Assembly (NCBI RefSeq): GCF_008923725.1
Contig: NZ_WBPF01000022.1
Location: 98,913 to 162,912, forward strand
Reading direction: 5' to 3'
Length of the DNA: 64,000 bases
Origin: Bacillus sp. CH140a_4T
Lineage (GTDB): Bacteria; Bacillota; Bacilli; Bacillales; Bacillaceae_G
Made by a program: the position numbers and the translations under genes. Shown in pieces: positions 8,568 through 16,511 of this stretch. Position 1 is the stretch's first letter; every line of letters begins with the position of its first letter. The notes under the pieces are model-generated. The model was given only the letters and a program-made list of their open reading frames with translations. It was not told the DNA's origin and did not search any database.

Positions 8568-8611
8568 AAAGGGCATAACATATTAGTCATATATAATATG
8601 TTATGCCCTTT
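8568..8611. terminator. Long 18-bp hairpin between yitT and GNAT genes
   Basis: AAAGGGCATAACATATTA, 8-nt loop, TAATATGTTATGCCCTTT: a perfect stem with A and T flanks. It sits between convergent genes and probably terminates both. Confidence 0.7.
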
Positions 8612-8661
8612 GGTATTCAACAAACGCACCCTTTAGCATAATAAAATTACGAAGTTTATTA

Positions 8662-9183
8662 CTACAAATCGGAGGATAGCATTCCATATACAAAACTATC
8701 TGTCCATTCATTTTTATTCCAAAAATCTTGTATGAAATGGGCTTCCTTTCTCATGCCTATTCGTTCACACAATTTTTTTGAAGCTGTATTACGTGCATCA
8801 AGATTAGCTTGTATACGATGTACATGAAATTCATTAAATAATTTAAATACCAAACTACTTACCGCTTCTGTTGCCAAACCTCTGCCAGCTACTTCATTTG
8901 AAAAACTATAACCAACCTCAACAGTATCTTTCATATTTGTGTACCATACGGATAAATCACCAACTACTTTAGTCTTGTATATAACTGCCAAACTTAATAT
9001 TGATTCTTTAGTAAGTACATTGTTTGCTAGCTTCTTATTAAATCTTTTCTGCATGTCTTCATGAGTCCACTTATTATGTAATAGGAACTTACAGGTATCA
9101 TCATTATTATAAATAGCAAATACATCCTGTAAATCAGTACTCTTAAAAGGTCTAATTATTAATCTTTCTGTTGTAATCTCCAA
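8662..9183 (-). CDS. GNAT acetyltransferase, RimJ/RimL type
   Basis: 173 aa from TTG 9183 (MEITTERLIIRPF), with AGGAGA seven bases upstream. The frame extends to ATG 9204, but that start overlaps the ribosome-binding site. It has the RimJ/RimL layout: TTERLIIRPF at the N-terminus, VGYSFSNEVAGRGLATEAV forming the acetyl-CoA pyrophosphate loop, and NTASKKLCERIGMRKEA. It should transfer an acetyl group to an amine; the substrate is unknown. Confidence 0.85.
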   Translation of the reverse strand: MEITTERLIIRPFKSTDLQDVFAIYNNDDTCKFLLHNKWTHEDMQKRFNKKLANNVLTKESILSLAVIYKTKVVGDLSVWYTNMKDTVEVGYSFSNEVAGRGLATEAVSSLVFKLFNEFHVHRIQANLDARNTASKKLCERIGMRKEAHFIQDFWNKNEWTDSFVYGMLSSDL

Positions 9184-9384
9184 GTTAGCTCTCCTCCCTT
9201 TCATTCATACTACAAAACATTTTTATAGTATTTAATTCCCCTTCTTATATCCCACCTTAATTACATATTTCATCATAATAAATTAAAATCCTTCTTCCAC
9301 TAAACTGCACCGTTAACGGGAATTCCTTGCGCTTTTTATTTTTTACACTTATTACAAAATCAGATAATTCTATTATTGTGGCCC

Positions 9385-9632
9385 TAAATGTGTTATAATG
9401 GAAGCAGACTCACAAAAAAGAGTATATAGACTTGGAAGTTTCTCTTATTTTACAAGCAAAAAGAAACGAGCAGTCGGGTATATTTCAGACACCATACACG
9501 TAACGGTTTAAACAACCGATCACTCTTCAATGATCTTTTTATAAAAAGATACGTACAACTAAAATTCACTTCAATATACTATACCTACCTTTTTGACTTC
9601 CAAATCATCTTATTACATAAGGAGATGAACAT
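9385..9632 (+). promoter_or_regulatory. Promoter and ~220-nt structured leader of the 9633 gene
   Basis: A TATAAT at 9394-9399 begins a long untranslated leader. It contains hairpins CGGTT-TAAAC-AACCG (about 9503-9518) and ATCTTTTTATAAAAAGAT (about 9533-9550). TTGGAAGT (about 9433) is complementary to ACTTCCAA (about 9596), which would close the whole leader. No known riboswitch consensus was recognised. The rest of the 9184-9384 gap shows nothing distinct. Confidence 0.45.
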
Positions 9633-10019
9633 ATGAATCAATATATAAGATATACAATAGCTGTCCTGTTTGCTATTATTGGCGGAACAATCTGCTTCTG
9701 GACAAACACTCAGCTTGGAGAGCATATCATTTTTAATGGAATCGAAACACTTGTAAGCGCTTCAATTTTAGGCGGATACATTTTCTTCCTCTTCAATCCA
9801 GAAGAAAATGCACAAAAAACAATGTTATTAACAATGATCGGAATCGTTGGCGGATGTATTTCCTACTCAATGACTAACTATACATTACCACTTCAATTAA
9901 GCTCAGCTTTCTTCCACGGTCTATGGACTTGGTTCATTGCATTCTGCCTAGCAGACGTATTCAACCTTTTACAGGACACTGAAGAAGAAAACGGTCGCCA
10001 AATTGAAAGTAACTCGTAA
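9633..10019 (+). CDS. Hypothetical four-helix membrane protein
   Basis: 128 aa, with four hydrophobic segments (about residues 6-25, 37-56, 62-80, 88-110) and an acidic cytosolic tail (DTEEENGRQIESNS). AAGGAG lies before the ATG. The family is not recognised. It is monocistronic, ends in a strong terminator and is preceded by an unusually long leader. Confidence 0.75.
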   Translation: MNQYIRYTIAVLFAIIGGTICFWTNTQLGEHIIFNGIETLVSASILGGYIFFLFNPEENAQKTMLLTMIGIVGGCISYSMTNYTLPLQLSSAFFHGLWTWFIAFCLADVFNLLQDTEEENGRQIESNS

Positions 10020-10046
10020 GCTGGAAGATACTCTTCCAGCTTTTTT
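10020..10046 (+). terminator. Terminator of the 9633 gene
   Basis: GCTGGAAGA-TAC-TCTTCCAGC followed by six T. Confidence 0.9.
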
Positions 10047-10077
10047 ATGTTGTTTTGCATACTCCGTCAATACAATA

Positions 10078-10110
10078 AAAAGAAGCTACCCTCACGGTAA
10101 CTTCTTTTCC
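10078..10110 (-). terminator. Terminator-like hairpin
   Basis: AAGAAGTTACC-GTGA-GGTAGCTTCTT with a T run on the minus strand. It is the first terminator beyond the small gene at 10257-10397, with the repeat array lying between. Confidence 0.65.
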
Positions 10111-10133
10111 ATATACCCCTATTAGTATTCACT

Positions 10134-10247
10134 AAAATATATCAACGATTCTCCAAATATATCGGCAATTTCTACACTTATATCAACGATTTTTTCATTA
10201 TATCGACGATTCGACACTGGATATCGACTTACCGACAACCAAAGTGT
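10134..10247. repeat. Array of ~21-bp TATATC(R)RCGATT units, copy 2
   Basis: Four units (TATATCAACGATTCTCC, TATATCGGCAATTTC, TATATCAACGATTTTTT, TATATCGACGATTCG), then the terminal block ATATCGACTTACCGACAA. Related to 5025-5118 and 34561-34690. Confidence 0.75.
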
Positions 10248-10256
10248 ACAATATAC

Positions 10257-10397
10257 CTATCCCCCAAGCAATTTACTGCCGAACTCTACGATTAAAAAGA
10301 TAACTAATAGGATCGCAAGTATCTTTAATGCTACATATGCTACTTTAAAGACAGCATAAATGAGCAAGACTATTAAAATAATCGTTAAAATTTCCAT
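10257..10397 (-). CDS. Small hydrophobic protein (46 aa)
   Basis: ATG 10397 with GGAGG at good spacing. The product is almost wholly hydrophobic (MEILTIILIVLLIYAVFKVA, then LKILAILLVIFLIVEFG) and ends SKLLGG with a TAG stop. It forms one long or two short membrane helices. The family is not recognised. The ribosome-binding site and clean hydrophobic pattern make a real gene likely. Confidence 0.65.
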   Translation of the reverse strand: MEILTIILIVLLIYAVFKVAYVALKILAILLVIFLIVEFGSKLLGG

Positions 10398-10482
10398 TTA
10401 GAATTCCTCCAAGCTTTGCTCTTCATATCTTATTTTACTCGCCCCACAATTTTTATGGAACGGCATAAGGAGACATAGAAAA

Positions 10483-10517
10483 AAGAGGATACCTCACCCA
10501 TCGTAAGATACCCTCTC
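10483..10517 (-). terminator. Terminator overlapping the M50 protease 3' end
   Basis: GAGGGTATCT...AGGTATCCTC with six T on the minus strand. The stem begins inside the final codons. Confidence 0.75.
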
Positions 10518-11576
10518 TTTCAACTGCTCAAACCATTCTCTCTCTAATTGTAAATATCCCACTTCACTCTTTTCAGCACTTTTCAGTTCTTTATCAGCTT
10601 TCTTCATATAAATACGTGAGGCTTCTAGGTCATTCTCTACATATGTAACAATGGCTTGTGCGCGATAATACCCATATAAGTCTATTTTTGTAATGGCCTT
10701 CCCATGCGCCTTCGCTTCTTGCAGAGAAAGACGATCCATCTCATAAAGAGCTTTATATAAAAGATACCAACTATGAAAACTACTAACGAAAAATTTATTT
10801 TCCTTCGTTACAGGGAGTTGAGCAACTTGTTCTATATACGGTATCGCCTTTTCCATTCCTTTTTGATCCGATCGAGCGAGGAAGACGAGCATAAGTCCGC
10901 TCATGATCTCTCTTATACTTTTATTTTCTTTTAGTTTATCTTCGCTAAGTTTTACTAATCCCGCATCCCAATCTTTCGGCCTCTTATAACTAAATAACTC
11001 ACTCGATACTTGAATGTTATATAAATGCTGTTTCGCCTTTTCATCATCTTTAATTAAAATAAGAAATTGCATACCATCGCTCATAAGCGTTCCTTTTATC
11101 GGCACGATTGTAACCGCAAAAATGATAAAATGAAAAACAGAAAAATATAAAAGATATTGATAATAACTCACCATGTATATGTAACCAAAAGTTATACCAA
11201 ATAAGAAACTTGTAATTGGTCCCCCTAAAGTCATCCATGCCCATTTTTTTGAAAGGTTCGGTGTTACTATAGAAGGCGGTATTAACATTGCCACGCCTCC
11301 AAAGTACGCCCATAATTTATTTTCTCGAACGCGTACTTTCCCCTTCTCTTTTTGAACCGTAATAGGTCCTACTGTCATAAATTTAAATGTCAAACCGCTT
11401 ATTACGCCGAATATGACATGTCCTAACTCATGAACGATGACCACTACCAGAAAAATCCCCAATAGTGCCCATATATTCAACATTATTTCTAATTTCCCAG
11501 CTCGGATTACTCCGTATAAAATGGACAGAGTTAGCACCACTGTCAGTGAACCAGCTGGCCTTCTTAAAATATCCAC
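10494..11576 (-). CDS. M50-family (site-2 protease type) membrane metallopeptidase
   Basis: 360 aa. The zinc motif HELGH (about residues 50-54) sits inside a hydrophobic helix (LVVVIVHELGHVIFG). Further helices follow and the second zinc-site region reads KGTLMSDGMQF. The C-terminal half (from about residue 190) is a soluble helical, TPR-like region. Start is GTG 11576 with AAGGGG upstream. It is the last gene of an XRE - membrane protein - M50 operon (12507 to 10494), with a 12-bp gap before it. Such proteases cleave membrane-bound substrates; the substrate here is unknown. Confidence 0.85.
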   Translation of the reverse strand: MDILRRPAGSLTVVLTLSILYGVIRAGKLEIMLNIWALLGIFLVVVIVHELGHVIFGVISGLTFKFMTVGPITVQKEKGKVRVRENKLWAYFGGVAMLIPPSIVTPNLSKKWAWMTLGGPITSFLFGITFGYIYMVSYYQYLLYFSVFHFIIFAVTIVPIKGTLMSDGMQFLILIKDDEKAKQHLYNIQVSSELFSYKRPKDWDAGLVKLSEDKLKENKSIREIMSGLMLVFLARSDQKGMEKAIPYIEQVAQLPVTKENKFFVSSFHSWYLLYKALYEMDRLSLQEAKAHGKAITKIDLYGYYRAQAIVTYVENDLEASRIYMKKADKELKSAEKSEVGYLQLEREWFEQLKERVSYDG

Positions 11577-11588
11577 CTTTTTCGCCCC

Positions 11589-12299
11589 TTAATAAATCAT
11601 TTTTCTATGCATTTCGTACATATATGTTCCAACATGTAATACCCAAACGAACGAAATCATAATGACCATAAAATAATCTTTCCCATCTAAAAATGCATAC
11701 ACAATCGCCGCTAACCACGCACAGGCAAGTGTCATATTTGTGTATTGGTATGCCTTATATCCCGCTTCATGAACAATTTGTTTTTGCCCTTCATCTGCAT
11801 TCTTTGCCCACATTTCCATTGACTGAGAATACGTAACACTCTGTTCTGGATATAGAGCGTTATACCTTTTCCTCATTACAGATCCTAACCAAGTTATAGC
11901 AATAAAGCACACTGTAGATACCACAATACTTACACTAACAAAGAACAAGTTACCCTCACTTGTATACATTCTATAAAAAGCGATAACTGAGCAAACAAAC
12001 CATGATGGAATAACAATTTCCATTACTCGAAAATAAATAAGCGCTATCCCTAATCTTCGTCCCTTAACATTTTCTTCTTCATCTTTCGTTTGTGCGAGCG
12101 CTCTTGTACGCTTCCAAATATAATAGATAGCTATTACGCCAAATAAACTCATCATGCCAATGCTAATAACAGGAGATATTTTACTAGTCCCCTCTGTTGC
12201 AATATCTCCTACTACATACCCTATAAACCCGCCGCATACCGCTCCTACTAACAGCTTCAGTATAGCCGACATTTTCCCATTTACTCTATTCTTCATCAT
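11589..12299 (-). CDS. Multi-pass membrane protein (DUF3169-like)
   Basis: 236 aa with about six hydrophobic segments arranged in pairs, and a soluble loop (WAKNADEGQKQIVHEAGYKAYQ). Size, helix pattern and its place behind a short XRE repressor fit the Firmicute DUF3169 family, though that assignment is from memory. It overlaps the XRE gene by 14 bp, so translation is probably coupled. It may sense or be cleaved in the membrane; function is not known. Confidence 0.7.
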   Translation of the reverse strand: MMKNRVNGKMSAILKLLVGAVCGGFIGYVVGDIATEGTSKISPVISIGMMSLFGVIAIYYIWKRTRALAQTKDEEENVKGRRLGIALIYFRVMEIVIPSWFVCSVIAFYRMYTSEGNLFFVSVSIVVSTVCFIAITWLGSVMRKRYNALYPEQSVTYSQSMEMWAKNADEGQKQIVHEAGYKAYQYTNMTLACAWLAAIVYAFLDGKDYFMVIMISFVWVLHVGTYMYEMHRKMIY

Positions 12300-12507
12300 C
12301 CTCTTCCCCCTCCACTAACATAAATATTTCCTCCACCGGTACATTGAAAATATGTGCGATTTTTAACGACAATACAATAGATGGTGCATAATCTCCGCGC
12401 TCAATTAAACTAATCGTTTGCCGTGATGATCCAATCGCTTTCCCTAAATCCCCTTGTGATAAACGATGCTTTGCTCGCAATTCCCTCACTCGATTTTGAA
12501 GCTTCAT
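12286..12507 (-). CDS. XRE-family transcriptional regulator (73 aa)
   Basis: A minimal Cro/C1 helix-turn-helix: LSQGDLGKAIGSSRQTISLIERGDYAPSI is the classic HTH (residues 16-45), followed by an acidic tail. GAGGGAAG precedes the ATG. It heads the operon with the membrane protein and M50 protease. Its promoter lies within a 17-bp inverted repeat (12555-12607) shared with the divergent gene, so it probably regulates both directions. Confidence 0.9.
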   Translation of the reverse strand: MKLQNRVRELRAKHRLSQGDLGKAIGSSRQTISLIERGDYAPSIVLSLKIAHIFNVPVEEIFMLVEGEEDDEE

Positions 12508-12538
12508 GTCTTCCCTCTTTTTCGTTTATTTAATTAGA

Positions 12539-12567
12539 ATTGTAAATAATATCCTTATTTTTGTCAA
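12539..12567 (-). promoter_or_regulatory. Promoter of the XRE operon
   Basis: TTGACA (12562-12567), 17-bp spacer, TACAAT (12539-12544) on the minus strand. The -35 lies in the left arm of the 12555-12607 inverted repeat. Confidence 0.75.
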
Positions 12568-12607
12568 TTATAATTGTCATTACGACTATAATAATTGACA
12601 AAAATAA
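12555..12607. promoter_or_regulatory. 17-bp perfect inverted repeat operator between divergent genes
   Basis: TTATTTTTGTCAATTAT (12555-12571) and ATAATTGACAAAAATAA (12591-12607), with a 19-bp spacer holding another ATAATTGTCA half-site. Both arms contain TTGACA -35 boxes pointing outward. Probable binding site of the XRE protein. Confidence 0.75.
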
Positions 12608-12671
12608 AGATGTATTATGATGAAAATAACTTATATAATGAATGTGAAATATTAAACAAAGGAGGTTCCAT

Positions 12672-13462
12672 ATGAAGAAAACATCTACCTTTTCTTACAT
12701 TCTTACTAAGCTTACAGCGACTTTCTTTTTATTATTACTTATTAGCACGCTTCTCTTAGCAACTAGTCAACCAACATTATATAGTTTCTTAGCTGGATTA
12801 CGAGAACTACTATATGTTCCCTTCGTTCCTATCCTTGCGGTATATGCAATTTTTTGCTCTATTTGCATCGATAAATTGAAATTAAAAACACATACGAGAC
12901 TAAAGACATTATTACTTTATATTTTTTGCGGCTATTTATTTTTTCTTCCCTTCTTAATATTTAAAGAAGCTAATCTAATACAGTTCTTGTTCCTCGGATC
13001 AATTGGAGCAGTCTGTTCTCTTTTTTCTATTTATGTACAGTCATAGCAACAAAATTTAAGTGGGTACAATATTTCGTACCAAGCATTATGCTTATTATAT
13101 TTATCACAATCAACTTAATAGATATAGAAAAAGCTGGAACATTAAAAGAACAATGGGTCGAAACAAAAACAGATAAATCTTTCGAAGCATCTTTTCAACA
13201 TTTTAGTGGTGAACATAAAGTCCCCATTCAACTAAAACGAGGAGATATATTAGAATTCACCATTGAATCACGAGCTGAAAATCCAGATGGCTATATAGGG
13301 GAAATCAAAATGGCTAGTGAATTTCAAGAGGAAGAAAATTATTTAGCTTCAGTGGGCCCGAATACGTACCATTTTGCGGCAATTAAGACAGGGACTTATT
13401 ACATTATAGTTAGCGGAAATCAGTTAAAAGGACAGTTGAAAATAGATTGGAACATAAAATAA
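12672..13462 (+). pseudogene. Frameshifted membrane/exported protein gene
   Basis: Two adjacent ORFs of 124 codons each (12672-13046 and 13088-13462) look like one gene split by a one-base deletion. At the T6 run 13021-13026 the first frame soon stops (YVQS*). The second frame, read back upstream, is open through the run and gives a plausible membrane helix (FFYLCTVIATKFKWVQYF, VPSIMLIIFITINLI). A seventh T would restore a protein of about 263 aa with four N-terminal helices and an extracytoplasmic beta-rich domain. The ribosome-binding site AAAGGAGG precedes 12672; none precedes 13088. The family is not recognised. Confidence 0.7.
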
Positions 13463-13486
13463 AAAAGGCAGTGCGTATGCACTGAC
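13461..13486 (-). terminator. Terminator of the DedA gene
   Basis: CAGTGC-ATAC-GCACTG with six T on the minus strand. It may also stop transcription from the left. Confidence 0.8.
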
Positions 13487-13518
13487 CTCCTAAATTTTGA
13501 CATAGAATGGATTTCATA

Positions 13519-14133
13519 TTAACTTGCGTTTTGTAAGAATACTCGTTTTAACTGTTTGCGGAAACGAACTCCTAACGTAATTGCTACAATCACAATTACT
13601 CCAAAAATGATTTTACCGATGTGACCTTCTAGCACTCCAAAAATATCCTGTAAGTTGCCACCTAACCAGTAACCACCGATTAAGAAGAATGATACCCAAA
13701 ATAGAGCACCTGAGTAAATTGTAATTGCAAAACGACGGAATGGTAAGTTAATAATTCCTGCAAAGTATCCTGTAAAATGGCGTACACCAGGAATAAAGAA
13801 ACCGATAAAAATCAGGAAGTATCCATACTTATCAAACCACATTCTTGTTAAGTCGATTTTTCTTTGTGTTAAAAATACGTATTTCCCATACTTTTGAATA
13901 AAGGGCATACCTAATTTATTTCCTAAAAAGTATTGAATTGTCATTCCTACGCTTGTCCCAATAAAGGATAGGATAATTAAAATCGGTAAACTTAAATCGC
14001 CCTTCTGTGCTAAAAATCCCGCATATGCTAACGTTGGCTCTCCCGGAAACGGAAGTGCAATATATTCTAACAGCAAACCAACAAGTACAACATAGTACCC
14101 GTACTGCTGAAATAATTCATGAACCCATTCCAT
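13519..14133 (-). CDS. DedA family membrane protein
   Basis: 204 aa from ATG 14133, with AAAGGAG upstream; 24 extra open codons before it are ignored. It has DedA/SNARE-associated motifs: ALPFPGEPTLAYAGFLAQ near the N-terminus and FFIPGVRHFTGYFAGI in the second half. DedA proteins act in polyprenyl-phosphate or phospholipid flipping and in membrane homeostasis. Monocistronic. Confidence 0.9.
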   Translation of the reverse strand: MEWVHELFQQYGYYVVLVGLLLEYIALPFPGEPTLAYAGFLAQKGDLSLPILIILSFIGTSVGMTIQYFLGNKLGMPFIQKYGKYVFLTQRKIDLTRMWFDKYGYFLIFIGFFIPGVRHFTGYFAGIINLPFRRFAITIYSGALFWVSFFLIGGYWLGGNLQDIFGVLEGHIGKIIFGVIVIVAITLGVRFRKQLKRVFLQNAS

Positions 14134-14546
14134 GTCATCTCTCCTTTCAATCACGTACAACTTCTTACTAGTATTGTATAAAAAAATTGTCGAAATAACT
14201 ATCACAATAGCTTACATTTTTATTACATTTTTGTAAGGCTCACACTAAAATTTTCTGTTCATTATTTGTTGCTATCCATTATCGTTTTAAAATGAGCTAA
14301 CAACTATATATCAGACGAAACAAGGGCATTAATATGCATTTTTTATCCAGTTTTTAACACTTAAAGTCATCTTATTTTGTTCTCAATAAAAAACCACCAC
14401 AAACTCATACTAACTTCACATTAGCTTCATATACGTATTGTAAGATTATATCGGAATTTGTTGAAAAATTTAACTAATATATTACTAATCATTAAATTGA
14501 ATAAATATAAGTCGCTTTTCGAAATTAAAAAAAGGGTGAATAAGAA
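14134..14546 (+). promoter_or_regulatory. Upstream region of the 14547 gene with CTTCAnAT direct repeats
   Basis: An AT-rich gap with no ORF. CTTCACAT and CTTCATAT lie as a tandem pair about 11 bp apart near 14416-14433, upstream of TTGTAAGATTATAT. Such spacing is common for OmpR-type regulators; an OmpR-type regulator is encoded at 15846. This link is inferred only. Confidence 0.3.
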
Positions 14547-14990
14547 ATGGAAGCTTATAAAATGCACGATTTTATTAATACAAATGTTGAATCTCACCAA
14601 AATGAAACCGTTTTTAATTTACACATATGTGAAACAAGTGAATTTGACGTAAGTTTAACAAAATCTACAACACTATCTTTTATCGTTTCAAAAAAGAACA
14701 TTAAGATTGTTACGAAAAAATGGATTAATTCAAATCAAGAAAGCATGATTGGTAAAAGTTACATCATTCCAACGAAAGCTTTCCACTACTTCTTACCAAT
14801 TATTTCTGAAACTGAAGATGAGCTAAATATTCAAGTTCAAAGTTTTGGACTACATGGTGAACTTTTACTAAACGAAAGATTACTTATTGATAAAAACAAC
14901 AAACAAAATCCAAAGATTACTACCTTCTTTGAAACATTAGATGAAAATGTAAATAAAGTATTACGAGGATTGCAAATTCATTGTATGTAA
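14547..14990 (+). CDS. Hypothetical cytosolic protein (147 aa)
   Basis: No signal peptide or membrane segment. The sequence looks like a beta-rich soluble domain (FNLHICETSEFDVSL, TLSFIVSKKNIKIV) with a helical C-terminus. GGGTGAA lies before the ATG. The family is not recognised. It is 30 bp upstream of the L,D-transpeptidase gene with no terminator between, so the two are probably co-transcribed. Confidence 0.7.
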   Translation: MEAYKMHDFINTNVESHQNETVFNLHICETSEFDVSLTKSTTLSFIVSKKNIKIVTKKWINSNQESMIGKSYIIPTKAFHYFLPIISETEDELNIQVQSFGLHGELLLNERLLIDKNNKQNPKITTFFETLDENVNKVLRGLQIHCM

Positions 14991-15020
14991 GACTATTACA
15001 ATAGTAAAAAGGAGAATATA

Positions 15021-15482
15021 ATGAAAAAACTATTATTAAGCGCACTATTATCATTAGGATTTTTAACTATTCCATTCACAAATGCTGAGGCAGCTACAAC
15101 GAACGATCAACTGATTGTAAACACGAAGTTAAATAAAATGGATTATTATCAAAATGGAAAATTTATAAAGCGTTTTACTGTCGCTACTGGAAAAACAGCT
15201 ACTCCTACACCTAAAGGTACTTTTCAAATCGTAAATAAAATTAAAAATCGTCCTTATTATACAGGCAAAATTAAAGGCGGCGATCCACGTAATCCACTTG
15301 GTGACCGTTGGCTCGGACTAAACATGGCAGGGACTTACGGAACAACTTATGCAATTCATGGTACGAACAATAATCAGGCAATCGGCAAATGGACAACACT
15401 AGGTTGTATTCGTATGTATAACAATGATATACACTGGTTATTTGAGCGTATTCCTCAGCAGGCTACTGTCACTGTAAAATAA
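15021..15482 (+). CDS. L,D-transpeptidase (YkuD domain), secreted
   Basis: 153 aa: a signal peptide (residues 1-24, ending NAEAA) followed directly by a YkuD catalytic domain, with no LysM. The catalytic motif is His113-Gly then TTLGCIRM with Cys129. The preceding TPTPKGTF and NPLGDRWLGLN match the fold. It should make or modify 3-3 peptidoglycan cross-links or attach proteins to the wall. AAGGAG is upstream, and a two-component system lies downstream. Confidence 0.92.
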   Translation: MKKLLLSALLSLGFLTIPFTNAEAATTNDQLIVNTKLNKMDYYQNGKFIKRFTVATGKTATPTPKGTFQIVNKIKNRPYYTGKIKGGDPRNPLGDRWLGLNMAGTYGTTYAIHGTNNNQAIGKWTTLGCIRMYNNDIHWLFERIPQQATVTVK

Positions 15483-15504
15483 ACTAACAACACGATTTAC
15501 GTGT

Positions 15505-15536
15505 AGCCAAGAATTTTATGTCTTGGCTTATTTTAT
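15505..15536 (+). terminator. Terminator of the L,D-transpeptidase gene
   Basis: AGCCAAGA-ATTTTATG-TCTTGGCT followed by a T-rich run. Confidence 0.8.
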
Positions 15537-15845
15537 TTCTTCATTTACAGTAGCAAAACAACTGTATTTACATATATAATGGGAATAGATTGTGTCAAAT
15601 GAAATTAAAACATTGATAAACATGGATATTAAAATTATACAGTTATAATATTTTATAAATTTTACAATACATACTATAATAGAACTACTGTAATTCTGAA
15701 ATATTCAGTTTCGCTAAACAACTCCCCTTGCTACTTTTATGATTATTTTATAGCGGGGGCTTATTATATGTATAAACAATCTGAGACATTCAAAAATGAT
15801 GAATTCGAATATTGCAGTAAAAAGCGTTATTTAGGAGGTGTTACT
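15537..15845 (+). promoter_or_regulatory. Upstream region of the two-component operon
   Basis: TATAAT near 15675 with a poor -35, then a leader with an imperfect CCCC..GCTA / TAGC..GGGGG hairpin (about 15722-15763). An open frame from 15768 is not taken as the start because AGGAGGTG lies later, at about 15832. Confidence 0.4.
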
Positions 15846-16511
15846 ATGACGCATATACTGGTGATTGAAGACAACCCAGATATACAAGAGCTAATTCGTG
15901 AATTTCTAATGGCACAAAACTTTACCGTTGATGTCGTTGGCGCTGGAACAGAAGGTATACTTCTTTTCCAAAAAAATTCATACGATCTTGTCCTCCTTGA
16001 TGTGATGTTACCAGATATAGATGGCTATAGTATTTGTAAAATTATGCGAGGACAATCTGATGTACCGATTATTATGTTAACAGGCTTACATAATGAAGAA
16101 AGTGAAATTAAAGGATTTGAATTAGGTATTGATGACTATATTACGAAACCGTTCCATTACACCGTATTTATTAAACGTGTAGAAGCTGTATTAAGAAGGG
16201 CAGCAACGAAGGAAGCAGAAACTGCAACTATACTACAATTCCATGAATTGATGTTAAATTCTACAGCATATGCCGCTTATGTTCATGGTAATCAAATTGA
16301 ATTAACAACAAAGGAATTTGAAATTATTTATACTTTACTGCAAAATCGGGGGAAAGTATTATCAAGAAGTGATTTGCTGAATAAGGTATGGGGCTATGAA
16401 CATTATGGTGATGTAAGAGTTATAGATACACATATTAAAAATCTAAGAAAAAAATTAGGAATTCCTTATATTAAAACGGTGAAAGGCATTGGCTACAAAA
16501 TCGAATCGTAG
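15846..16511 (+). CDS. OmpR-family response regulator
   Basis: 221 aa from ATG 15846, with AGGAGGTG upstream. The receiver domain has Asp9, phospho-acceptor Asp52 (LVLLDVMLPD) and the switch lysine in DDYITKPF. The C-terminal winged helix has ELTTKEFEIIYTLLQNRGKVLSRSDLLNKVW and VDTHI-type ending RVIDTHIKNLRKKL. It overlaps the kinase gene by 23 bp. Targets are unknown; nearby cell-wall genes suggest an envelope-stress role, which is inference. Confidence 0.93.
   Translation: MTHILVIEDNPDIQELIREFLMAQNFTVDVVGAGTEGILLFQKNSYDLVLLDVMLPDIDGYSICKIMRGQSDVPIIMLTGLHNEESEIKGFELGIDDYITKPFHYTVFIKRVEAVLRRAATKEAETATILQFHELMLNSTAYAAYVHGNQIELTTKEFEIIYTLLQNRGKVLSRSDLLNKVWGYEHYGDVRVIDTHIKNLRKKLGIPYIKTVKGIGYKIES

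Noticed and set aside
9385-9632. Known riboswitch class in the long leader
   Set aside because: Compared by eye with purine, preQ1, T-box, crcB, ykkC and c-di-GMP consensus elements; none fits.
13011-13050. Programmed -1 frameshift at the T6 run
   Set aside because: The zero-frame codons around the run do not form a proper X-XXY-YYZ heptamer and no downstream stimulator hairpin is evident; a mutation or phase-variable tract is simpler.
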